20,584 nucleotides of DNA, from positions 1 through 20,584 of the IMG/VR virus record IMGVR_UViG_3300032118_000071; one strand, given 5' to 3'. Position 1 is the first letter of the stretch. Each line of letters starts with the position of its first letter. This document shows positions 1 to 7,737 of the stretch, one piece after another. The notes under the pieces are model-generated. The model was not told the DNA's origin. It saw only the letters and a program-made list of their open reading frames with translations, and did no database searches. The stretch comes from a virus. The translations under genes were made by a program, and so were the position numbers.

Positions 1-3000
1 TCAACAAATCGACGAGAATTAATATATGCTTTGATAGCATTTGTTGAACCTTTTGCTTGGATCATGCCACGGTAAAAAATGAATTGAGTTTTTGCATTGG
101 TGTTCAACAAATCCATGAACTTCATTTGTCCTTCACGATAACCTACCAGAGCACGTGAGTGGTGACCAACCTTTGTTTGCTCCTTTAGAGCATACGTATC
201 GTAGTAGTTTTGTGAATCAACAGTCTGGCCTTCAATATTACGTAAAAATTTACCATCCAATAAGTAGTAACCACCCAATGTTGGACGCAAAGTGTAATCT
301 TTCTTTTCATAAAAATCTAAACCAAAACGTTGAGCTTGCAGTCCTAGGAAAGAATCATACAAAATCTGATTGCTCGTTGTGTAATCATTAAACAACACAA
401 CGTGTTGAATACCTTCAATGAACAAGTGTGCTCCACCCATGTGAATCAAATTGTATGGATCAACTGTTGAAACCGATGGAGGAACAACATCATTTGCAAT
501 TCCTGTACGCATTGCCAAACGAGCAAGTGTATCTTCGCGGAAGATTAGAAGTTTATCAGCAGTCAGTGGTCGAGCATATTGGTCAAAAATTGTTTGCTGG
601 ACACGAATGTCCGCATAAGGACCTTGAATTACATTCGCCAACACACCTTGTGGTGTCGCAACCCACAAGTTATTGCGTGCCGGATTCATTTCAAATGATG
701 GAAATGATTGTGGACGATTTTGTGGTGCTACAAACATGATGCCACTGCCATTTGATAGAATATCAACAATTGATGCTGCTATCTGCCGTGTAGTTGATAA
801 TTGAAACACACCTGAAATAGTTGTTGATGGATAGTAATAATATGGTGTATTACCAATGAAGGGTTCTGGCAACAAACCTGTTGAAGTCATTACAATTGCC
901 ATTCCCGCAGACCATGTTGGAATTTGTCCTGTAAATTGTAATGTATTGTCTGTTTGATCCAGAACAACAAATGGATACTTATCTGCTACGCTCAAACGTG
1001 TGCGACGTAGACGGAATGCCCAATCAATAAATCTTTCTTCTTCCAATTGCCAATCAACATTGCGGCCTGTTTCTGGATCAAGTTCTGAAAAATCACTCAA
1101 ATTATATAACACACCAAGATCAGTTTGATAGGATTGATAACCATCAATAATGTTAAGCAATCGTTGAATGCCAGCGATAGAGTATGGTGGAGTAAAGTTG
1201 CGAACTTTGGTTTTGTCTACTGTGTAGTGATTCCAAATTTCTTTGGAAGGACCTGTACCACCCAGCACTTGGAATGAAGATGTTACTTGACCGACATTTA
1301 AATCACCAGTTCCTGGTGTTGTCCAAATAAACGGCAATCCAACAGTTGCATCGTTTGGACTATCACTTACACGGAAGGTTCGATTCGTTAAACGAATAAT
1401 ATAAAGTGGTTGATACTGAACCAACGGAGCTGGTAATAATTGTGACGATGTAATAAACACAAGATCACCAGTTTGCCATGGCAAAATATTGTTCGGCAAA
1501 TCAATCATACCATCCACAACAGAACTTGGTAATGCTTCAAGTGTTGTAATTCTTGTTTTGTCTGTTGATGGATCGTAGATAGATGCAACAACTGTATATG
1601 TACCGTTATTTGCTGTTGAATCGATTACATCAAATACCGTATCGTGCGGGAAGTCTGTAACGTGATCGCCATTAACTTCTAACAAATTTGACACACTAAG
1701 TGCACCAGAGATTGCATACCGATAGAATGTCGCAGTATTCGTTGACACATCAACTACGAATGGATAATTCATAACGTCGTAGTAGGAAATTGCACGTGGA
1801 ATTGCTGCTAGTGTTTCCAGTTCCATTTTCCACTGTGCTTGATTGCTGTATGAAATTAATGCTGGTGGCATGTTCAAAATAACAACTTCGAATGCATCCG
1901 ACCACATATCCTTAATAACACCCATGTTTGCTAAAATAACATTGTAATCTTGAGGACCAACATCAAAATATTTGTTTGTTACTTGCAGGGTACTTGTGTC
2001 AATAATACCGGAGAATTGATATGTTAAGAGTGGATTCCATTGTGTCCATAGTACACGGAACTCTTTGTTAGTGTCATATCCAACATATCGATTGTAATTA
2101 ACGTACCACTGATTCATTCCTCGAACGAGGAACTTAATGTTATTATCGTAAATATCACCATGAAATAATGCATCTTCGTGATTATATACTTGACAGAATG
2201 TAGGATCTAATTGCAAGTTATTAACACGAATAAAATCAATTCCCCATGCATAATGCATGAATCGAACTGGTTGCATTCTGAATGCAACCACCAATGGATC
2301 ATATACGTGTTCACCAGAAACAAGCCATTGCCACTCTGTCGGACCACCATCTCCATATGCATAATTTGCACCTGGTGCAACTATTTCTGTTGAGAGACTT
2401 GTAAAGAATGAACGAATTGTAGGAGAACTTGTGCTATAATATGGAGGAAGCACATCATCTGGTGCATAGTTACCTGCAATGACAACAGTACCAGTATTGA
2501 CTGAGACGTAATTGTACACCAAAGTTATTTGGCCTGGTAATCCTGTACCTGGTACTCCTGTTGGAGTAGTTCCCACCGTTGGAATAATACCAACTCTAAT
2601 ATTTGCCCACATGTCGTGTATACCATCACGACGCCAGTGATATGTTTCTGTGGCATCAAGATAAAACGCATCCCACCAATCTGGTTTATCAATAAAGCCT
2701 TGGAGAGACCATGGCTCTAGATGAGGATATGGTGTTCCATACCACAACGTATAGAGTTGCTGCCACGATGCTGCAAGCCCAGGAGTAATCGAAAATGTTG
2801 GTGGTGTTGTAACTGAACTATACACATAATTCCACGTAAATGCATCTGATGGTGTGTAATTAAAATTTTCAAATGGAGCACGGATGCGACGACGCGCAAT
2901 AAACGCAAAAAACTGCTCCTCATTGTATTGATCGTAAAATGCTTGCTCGCTTGGATTTGGTGTAAGGGAAGCATAATCAAAAGCAAATTCTGTGATCGGC

Positions 3001-6000
3001 TTTGGTGTAATTGCATACAGTTGATTCTCAACTGTGAGAAGAGTGTTTGCTAACAATAACCGCATATCGACCAATTCCCATGCAAGTGAAATTTCTTGAA
3101 CAGGGGCTGCTGCTATCCATGCTGATCCATTCCATGTGAACAGTTGATTGAGCATTGAGTTCCAATAAAAAGCACCTACGGGAACACCAGTTCCCGATGG
3201 AGCAACTGGTGTCACAGCGATAACATTGAATCGATACAATGCACGAGGATTAGATGTTTGATACCAATATACACCGTTTCGAATCACACCAAATTGTGTA
3301 GAGAATGTTGTGTTTGGACAATTCGATGGAAGCACAAATGGTAGGACTGACATAAAGCACGGAGGTGGCGTCGTTGCAATCTTACCGATAGTACCATTTG
3401 TTACGCGTGTATCTGGTATAACACAAAGAATACGTGATGCAGAATCTTCTTCCGCTGCTGTAAAATTGATGCTTGATCGATGTCCATCATGATGTAGAAT
3501 CTGATAAAGATTCATTTTTACATCAATATCCATCACTGGTTGGATGACAGGACCAAGAGCAAACATTGGAACTGTTGAAATCCAATTGCGCATGCCTACA
3601 TTTGTAGCAGCGTCGAATGCACTAGTATCAACATATACTTCAGCATAAAAATCGTTGGCTTCGTAGGCACTAATAACAGTTTCGGCTACAAATCCTGGCA
3701 AATCAGTGAGAGCATCAACAGAAAGATTAGACAGCATCGTTACTAGATTTCTGTTGAAAAGTTCTTTGATCGCCAACAGTAAATCAGCATATTGTTGTTG
3801 AGCAAATTCAATAACACCTGGTGGTGTTACGTTAATCAAATTAACTGCTGAAACTAATGTGTCATAACTATCATTATGTTCTTTGATAGTTCCACCAAGT
3901 GAATAATTAAAATCTGCTTGTGAAAATCCTGAAATACCACCACCCGGAAAACTAAATGGATTTGGTTGAGCATCAACGATAGAACGGAAGTGTGTTACTA
4001 GTTCGGAATAACTAATATTAGTACGATTGTGGTGTTCTGGATTCAATCGCCACTGGTCCGGAATTTCCCAATCGCCTCCTGGGTCGCCGACAGGAATTGG
4101 ATTATTGTCACCATCAACCCATTGTGGAATATATGTACCACCTGTCCATGTGCTTGGTGGACCAGATGTATTATCTGTGTATTGTGGAACACTGCGCCAA
4201 ACTGTTGTTAATGTTGGGTCTCCACCTTCAATTGCCACTGCTGGAGTTACCAGTGAATCATCTTGCTTTGGTAATGCTTGAACTACCCATGTTATACCAT
4301 TAGATTTGTAAACAAGTTGCGTGGTAGGATCATACCAAATACTGTTTTCGATTGTTACAAGATAAGTTGGTGGTGTTGCACCAACAAATGGTACATGTGT
4401 TTCAATTAGACCCGTACCTGAATCTTGAATTACAAATAGAGTTTGCCATGCTACACCATTCCACTGTAAAAGAATTCCTGTACTTGGATTGTACCAATAG
4501 TCACTTGGCTGCATACGACCATCTAGCAGTCGGTAACCATAAATTTGTCCATTATCTTCCGCCAACATAAATTGAACAAAACCAAATTCTCGGCCACCAT
4601 CGGACGTTACAATTCTTTTCTGAACAACACGGTTGACAGGAGCGCTCGGATCCTCACGATATGCAAATAGTGGTGATGCACTAATCAAGTTGCCAGAACA
4701 AACGTCATACATATCAAATAATGGATATTGATTAACCAAGGTCTTAACTTGATCTTTATGATCAAACGAATTACGTCCCAAATATGTTGGTTGAGTACCA
4801 ACTAATACAGCTGCTAAGAACGCCGTTTCATCTTCAATAGTTCGCACAGGAACATACTGCATACCCATATCACTAAGGGCTGCTGGGCCTACTTCAATAC
4901 GAATAATATCGTACTGTGTAAGTGGTGTGGTGAATACAACGTTCGTTACATAATTAAACGATTGTGTTGTATAGATACTAGTTCCCACAGCTGTATAATC
5001 TGGAACACCAATTGCACTCAATTCAACGTAAGTGCCGTATTGTTGAATGTTATTTTTGTAAACACGAATCTGATCCTGTCCTGCAAGAGCAAATAGTGAT
5101 CGGCCTGTTAAAATTGTTCCTGAAACAGTTGCTAGTGCAGGAATTGTTTCATTAACAATAATTTCTGTATTTGGACCAACGTCCAATGCAGACAGGACCG
5201 TATAAATTCCATTACCGGCGCCATTATTAGGAATGACAAAAGACATACCTGGTGTAAAAAATGCTGCATGATTTCCAAGCACAGACCACGTACCATTAAC
5301 ACCAACAATAAGTGGTGCAACAATGGTAAAAAATGTCTGATCGATGAAACGGAATGATGCATCTAACGCAATATTAGTTACACCCACTCCAGTAATTGTA
5401 GTTTCTTGAAAATATTCACCAACTACCATTGGACCAACTGATGGTACACCTGAGAATGAATATGGATCACCTTGTTCAATAGCACGATTCAACATTGGAT
5501 TTCCAACTTGTGATCCAGCAGCGGTAGACGTCATTGAATTTAAATCAAGGAACCAATGTACTTGATACCCACGCCATATATCACCAAGAGTTGTTATTTG
5601 TGGTTCAATACGAGCATGATTTACACCACCACCTTGAGGAGTTGTTGTAAAAAATGCATCGATGCCAGCACCAAGCTCAACGAGCTTAACGATCGTAACA
5701 AGATAACCACCTTGAACTTCTAATGGATCAGATGGAGCACCTTCACGATAGATTGAATAATCTACTGTGAAGCTATTGTTGATCATTGGAATATCAGAAA
5801 CGACCAAAAACGTAAAGCCAGGAACAAATGTTGTAGCATAATTAATATCACGTGCTTCTGTTGCATTCTTATCAAACAAATACAAGTACCATGCTGTTCC
5901 AGGAGCACCTGGTTGTACGGCTAACCAGCCTTTAACTGGTTCCAATTCCAAGCGAGTTGGTTGACTGGTGGTTGCAGAAAATGATCCAGTTGTGATTGGA

Positions 6001-7673
6001 CGATATTTCCACGAATATGATAATTCTGTCCATTTGTTCATTTCTACACGTGAATCATATTCAAGAATAGGTGCTTGGGCTCTACGAACACCGGCAAATG
6101 AACTTACTCGTGATTTGTGAATCCACTTGTTTTGTTGTGTCCATTGATTACCAACTTGTAGTGTTGCAGCACAGCTTGCTGTCAAGTCCCATAAAATATC
6201 ACCTTTGAGTTTATCACCAACAAAAACACTCCAATCCTGAATAACTAATATCCATGCTGTATTACCTGGGTTGCGTTGATACAAACCATCAAGCGTTGTA
6301 TCTAACCACAACGCAAGAGCTGTTGGGATACCATTAAATGCAATCCATGCACCATCTCCAACCCCAGCAGCAGATTCACCACTTGTTTGAAATGGTTGTG
6401 CATATGGACCTAATAAGAATGTCCAAGGTGGATCACCAGGTGCTTGATTATCATCCCACAAAGCTAAATCCCAACCAAAATCACCAGAACATACACAATT
6501 TGCATCTACACGTAATACATCATGCAACTCTTCTAAAGAGATAATACCAGATGCTACTGGTGTGCAAGGTACCCACGCAAAACCATTCCAACAATAAACA
6601 TCAAGATCCATAGTACTTGTATCCACCCAATATCGACCAAGCACCGAAGGTGGTGGCATTGTTGGGCTACGAATAGCCATGGGAGAAATATCTGGATCAA
6701 AGATGATTGTTGTTTGAATTGGTATGGAGCCTTGCACACAAATGTTGACATCAATTGTACAAGTACCGTTACCAACAGCTGTTAATGGAATATCTTCATT
6801 AACGAGAATTGTTGTATTACCAGCGCCAAATGTTGTACTACTTACCGTATATGTACCATCTGCGCCACCCGTATTGTTGGTGATAGTAAATGGAATTCCT
6901 GGACCAAGAACAGACCGGAAATCACCTGCAATTACCCACAATCGGGCTGGTGCATCAACACCAACCACAAATGCAGTTTGAGTTTCCAAACTGTAAGAGG
7001 AACTTTGAACAGTGAAGAAACGATTACGAATGTTAATATCCAATGTATCCTTAATCCACACACGGAAGTTTTCAATAAACAACGTACTAAGTTGTCCATC
7101 AACTGTGACCGAATTATTTCCAACATCAATTTCAACGATTGGGAATGTTTCACCATACGTTTGAACTAGAGTGTCATATGCTGTAAGAACGTTTAATTCT
7201 TTTTCACAACGATTTTCAATTGTTAGATACTGTGGTAAATCTGTAGGGTTTACCGGTTCCCAGTAATAGTCTGTGAAATTAACAACCATGTCCAAATTAA
7301 CTGGAGGTACCCAGTTAAAATGAATTGTGTTACCCCACTCTTGCATACGAAGAAAATCTACTCCCATTAGAGTTAATTGTTCTTGATATGCTTTGAATGA
7401 CATAGCTGTTTCCACCGTACCAACTTTTGAATAAATTGTTGGTTGCAGTTGAAACGCTTGTAATTGAGGAGTTGGTTCGGGGAGTTGACGATTTGTCAAC
7501 GATGAGGGATTGGGCGTGCCGACATAGCCTGAGACGTGCGTTGTATCATCTTTTGTCAACATACGATCAAAAGATGTGTTTAGAACGCTTTTGTTAGTTT
7601 CTGATCGTAGAACTTCTGGTAGAAGTTCAAACAGATTAGTATGTGGTTCAGGATGGTCGCTGTGGTTTGCCAC
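1..7673 (-). CDS. Giant virion structural protein in the gp7 position (C-terminus outside the window)
   Basis: One reading frame stays open from a GTG at 7671-7673 to the left edge, giving at least 2557 residues. I checked the frame at several places (near 6850, 5200, 5045, 3010, 1620 and 1-200) and it is the same throughout. The GTG start is chosen because in-frame stops (TGA, TAA) lie just upstream, no ATG lies between, and AGAGGA stands 7 nt before it. The N-terminus contains NLFELLPEVLRSETNKSVLN, then FNWVPPVNLDMVVNFTDYYW, a style I associate with giant structural proteins of T4-like aquatic phages. The body is rich in W, Y, N, T and G and carries three families of internal repeats, listed separately. 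The gene directly follows gp6, the place of gp7 (baseplate wedge, 1032 residues) in T4. It is therefore probably a baseplate-wedge or fibre-linked protein; identity with gp7 is inference from position. No enzymatic motif was recognised. Confidence 0.8.
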   Translation of the reverse strand, partial: MANHSDHPEPHTNLFELLPEVLRSETNKSVLNTSFDRMLTKDDTTHVSGYVGTPNPSSLTNRQLPEPTPQLQAFQLQPTIYSKVGTVETAMSFKAYQEQLTLMGVDFLRMQEWGNTIHFNWVPPVNLDMVVNFTDYYWEPVNPTDLPQYLTIENRCEKELNVLTAYDTLVQTYGETFPIVEIDVGNNSVTVDGQLSTLFIENFRVWIKDTLDINIRNRFFTVQSSSYSLETQTAFVVGVDAPARLWVIAGDFRSVLGPGIPFTITNNTGGADGTYTVSSTTFGAGNTTILVNEDIPLTAVGNGTCTIDVNICVQGSIPIQTTIIFDPDISPMAIRSPTMPPPSVLGRYWVDTSTMDLDVYCWNGFAWVPCTPVASGIISLEELHDVLRVDANCVCSGDFGWDLALWDDNQAPGDPPWTFLLGPYAQPFQTSGESAAGVGDGAWIAFNGIPTALALWLDTTLDGLYQRNPGNTAWILVIQDWSVFVGDKLKGDILWDLTASCAATLQVGNQWTQQNKWIHKSRVSSFAGVRRAQAPILEYDSRVEMNKWTELSYSWKYRPITTGSFSATTSQPTRLELEPVKGWLAVQPGAPGTAWYLYLFDKNATEARDINYATTFVPGFTFLVVSDIPMINNSFTVDYSIYREGAPSDPLEVQGGYLVTIVKLVELGAGIDAFFTTTPQGGGVNHARIEPQITTLGDIWRGYQVHWFLDLNSMTSTAAGSQVGNPMLNRAIEQGDPYSFSGVPSVGPMVVGEYFQETTITGVGVTNIALDASFRFIDQTFFTIVAPLIVGVNGTWSVLGNHAAFFTPGMSFVIPNNGAGNGIYTVLSALDVGPNTEIIVNETIPALATVSGTILTGRSLFALAGQDQIRVYKNNIQQYGTYVELSAIGVPDYTAVGTSIYTTQSFNYVTNVVFTTPLTQYDIIRIEVGPAALSDMGMQYVPVRTIEDETAFLAAVLVGTQPTYLGRNSFDHKDQVKTLVNQYPLFDMYDVCSGNLISASPLFAYREDPSAPVNRVVQKRIVTSDGGREFGFVQFMLAEDNGQIYGYRLLDGRMQPSDYWYNPSTGILLQWNGVAWQTLFVIQDSGTGLIETHVPFVGATPPTYLVTIENSIWYDPTTQLVYKSNGITWVVQALPKQDDSLVTPAVAIEGGDPTLTTVWRSVPQYTDNTSGPPSTWTGGTYIPQWVDGDNNPIPVGDPGGDWEIPDQWRLNPEHHNRTNISYSELVTHFRSIVDAQPNPFSFPGGGISGFSQADFNYSLGGTIKEHNDSYDTLVSAVNLINVTPPGVIEFAQQQYADLLLAIKELFNRNLVTMLSNLSVDALTDLPGFVAETVISAYEANDFYAEVYVDTSAFDAATNVGMRNWISTVPMFALGPVIQPVMDIDVKMNLYQILHHDGHRSSINFTAAEEDSASRILCVIPDTRVTNGTIGKIATTPPPCFMSVLPFVLPSNCPNTTFSTQFGVIRNGVYWYQTSNPRALYRFNVIAVTPVAPSGTGVPVGAFYWNSMLNQLFTWNGSAWIAAAPVQEISLAWELVDMRLLLANTLLTVENQLYAITPKPITEFAFDYASLTPNPSEQAFYDQYNEEQFFAFIARRRIRAPFENFNYTPSDAFTWNYVYSSVTTPPTFSITPGLAASWQQLYTLWYGTPYPHLEPWSLQGFIDKPDWWDAFYLDATETYHWRRDGIHDMWANIRVGIIPTVGTTPTGVPGTGLPGQITLVYNYVSVNTGTVVIAGNYAPDDVLPPYYSTSSPTIRSFFTSLSTEIVAPGANYAYGDGGPTEWQWLVSGEHVYDPLVVAFRMQPVRFMHYAWGIDFIRVNNLQLDPTFCQVYNHEDALFHGDIYDNNIKFLVRGMNQWYVNYNRYVGYDTNKEFRVLWTQWNPLLTYQFSGIIDTSTLQVTNKYFDVGPQDYNVILANMGVIKDMWSDAFEVVILNMPPALISYSNQAQWKMELETLAAIPRAISYYDVMNYPFVVDVSTNTATFYRYAISGALSVSNLLEVNGDHVTDFPHDTVFDVIDSTANNGTYTVVASIYDPSTDKTRITTLEALPSSVVDGMIDLPNNILPWQTGDLVFITSSQLLPAPLVQYQPLYIIRLTNRTFRVSDSPNDATVGLPFIWTTPGTGDLNVGQVTSSFQVLGGTGPSKEIWNHYTVDKTKVRNFTPPYSIAGIQRLLNIIDGYQSYQTDLGVLYNLSDFSELDPETGRNVDWQLEEERFIDWAFRLRRTRLSVADKYPFVVLDQTDNTLQFTGQIPTWSAGMAIVMTSTGLLPEPFIGNTPYYYYPSTTISGVFQLSTTRQIAASIVDILSNGSGIMFVAPQNRPQSFPSFEMNPARNNLWVATPQGVLANVIQGPYADIRVQQTIFDQYARPLTADKLLIFREDTLARLAMRTGIANDVVPPSVSTVDPYNLIHMGGAHLFIEGIQHVVLFNDYTTSNQILYDSFLGLQAQRFGLDFYEKKDYTLRPTLGGYYLLDGKFLRNIEGQTVDSQNYYDTYALKEQTKVGHHSRALVGYREGQMKFMDLLNTNAKTQFIFYRGMIQAKGSTNAIKAYINSRRFV
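741..985 (-). repeat. Internal domain repeat B, copy 2 (giant protein)
   Basis: This copy reads approximately 'Q-TDNTLQFTGQIPTWSAGMAI' followed by VMTSTGLLPEP, a PYYYY strand and FQLSTT. It shares its layout with the copy at about 1303-1510: a short strand, W-x-G-x-x-V, TS-x-x-LLP-P, a PxYY/PLYI strand, and a final F-x-(L/V)-S. The pattern resembles a small beta domain often repeated in phage tail proteins (strand, 'GD.V.FT..G.LP', 'YYV', 'F.LA'). Boundaries are approximate. Confidence 0.6.
1303..1510 (-). repeat. Internal domain repeat B, copy 1 (giant protein)
   Basis: The encoded segment contains ILPWQTGDLVFITSSQLLPA, then PLVQYQPLYIIRLTNRTFRV, and ends near PFIWTTPGTG. It matches copy 2 in the order and spacing of its landmarks (W-x-x-G, TS-x-x-LLP-P, aromatic strand, F-x-V-S). 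It directly follows a copy of repeat A, so two kinds of small domain are strung together here. Confidence 0.6.
1512..1682 (-). repeat. Internal domain repeat A, copy 3 (giant protein)
   Basis: The segment reads EVNGDHVTDFPHDTVFDVID, then STANNGTYTVVASIYD, then TRITTLEALPSS. The NGTYTV core and the following T-x-I strand correspond to copies 1 and 2 near 6850 and 5200. It is the most diverged of the three. Confidence 0.6.
2117..2132. repeat. Perfect inverted repeat, 7-bp arms, inside the giant gene
   Basis: TTCCTCG and CGAGGAA flank AA. It is inside coding sequence and has no U-tract, so it is not read as a terminator. It lies about 110 bp from two more inverted repeats at 2245-2290. Confidence 0.7.
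2245..2259. repeat. Perfect inverted repeat, 7-bp arms around one base
   Basis: CATGCAT and ATGCATG are separated by a single A at 2252. It lies within the giant structural gene and is followed 8 bp later by a longer inverted repeat. Confidence 0.75.
2268..2290. repeat. Perfect inverted repeat, 11-bp arms around one base
   Basis: TGGTTGCATTC (2268-2278) and GAATGCAACCA (2280-2290) are exact reverse complements around T2279. The loop is too short for a free RNA hairpin without opening the inner pairs, so this is more like a DNA palindrome. It lies in coding sequence. An 11-bp perfect match with so short a spacer is unlikely by chance in a window of this size. Confidence 0.85.
3106..3177 (-). 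repeat. Internal WNG-x-AW motif, copy 4 (giant protein)
   Basis: The segment encodes AFYWNSMLNQLFTWNGSAWI. It shares with the other copies an aromatic-W start, a short loop with N or T, then an L-x-x-WNG-x-AW strand. Confidence 0.6.
4272..4506 (-). repeat. Internal WNG-x-AW motifs, copies 2 and 3 in tandem (giant protein)
   Basis: Two copies lie close together. The first in reading direction (4441-4506) encodes DYWYNPSTGILLQWNGVAWQ. The second (4272-4347) encodes IWYDPTTQLVYKSNGITW. Both have W-Y-(N/D)-P-(S/T)-T, then a hydrophobic strand, then NG-x-(A/T)W. Such motifs are common in phage tail-fibre and baseplate proteins, where they form small beta hairpins; that reading is from family knowledge. 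Confidence 0.6.
5103..5321 (-). repeat. Internal domain repeat A, copy 2 (giant protein)
   Basis: The segment contains GTWSVLGNHAAFFTPGMSFV, then IPNNGAGNGIYTVLSA, then NTEIIVNETIPALA. It aligns well with copy 1: G-(N/D)-x5-(F/L)-x-PG, F-x-I-x-NN, (N/D)G-x-YTV, NT-x-I-x-VNE-x-IP. The length is about 73 residues. Confidence 0.75.
6558..6635 (-). repeat. Internal WNG-x-AW motif, copy 1 (giant protein)
   Basis: The segment encodes RYWVDTSTMDLDVYCWNGFA followed by WVPCTP. It has the same layout as the motifs near 4500, 4340 and 3170. Confidence 0.65.
6744..6959 (-). repeat. Internal domain repeat A, copy 1 (giant protein)
   Basis: The segment contains LWVIAGDFRSVLGPGIPFTI, then TNNTGGADGTYTVSST, then NTTILVNEDIPLTA. 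The match with copy 2 over roughly 70 residues is clear by eye. It probably forms a small beta-sandwich or hairpin domain; its function is unknown. Confidence 0.75.
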
Positions 7674-7680
7674 GTATGGT

Positions 7681-7686
7681 TCCTCT
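7681..7686 (-). promoter_or_regulatory. Ribosome binding site deciding the GTG start of the giant gene
   Basis: On the minus strand the sequence is AGAGGA, 7 nt before GTG at 7671-7673. In-frame stop codons lie a little upstream and no in-frame ATG lies between, so this site fixes the start. Confidence 0.7.
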
Positions 7687-7700
7687 TGGTTTTGCCCAAG

Positions 7701-7708
7701 TATTTATC
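7701..7708 (-). promoter_or_regulatory. Candidate T4-type late promoter for the giant gene
   Basis: On the minus strand the sequence is GATAAATA followed by C, a 7/8 match to the T4 late promoter TATAAATA. It lies in the 64-nt gap between gp6 and the giant gene, 27 nt before the start codon. The same TAAATAC core precedes gp25 and the tube-cap gene. It would be read by RNA polymerase carrying the gp55-type sigma encoded at 17494. Confidence 0.65.
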
Positions 7709-7737
7709 AATAGAACCCACCAGATATTCCACTAGTT

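Noticed and set aside
4027-4303. Overlapping plus-strand open frames opposite the giant gene (also at 155-391, 428-739, 6338-6544, 6724-6981)
   Set aside because: They lie antisense to a continuous minus-strand frame with clear protein-like repeats. They have no convincing ribosome binding sites and read as low-complexity shadows.
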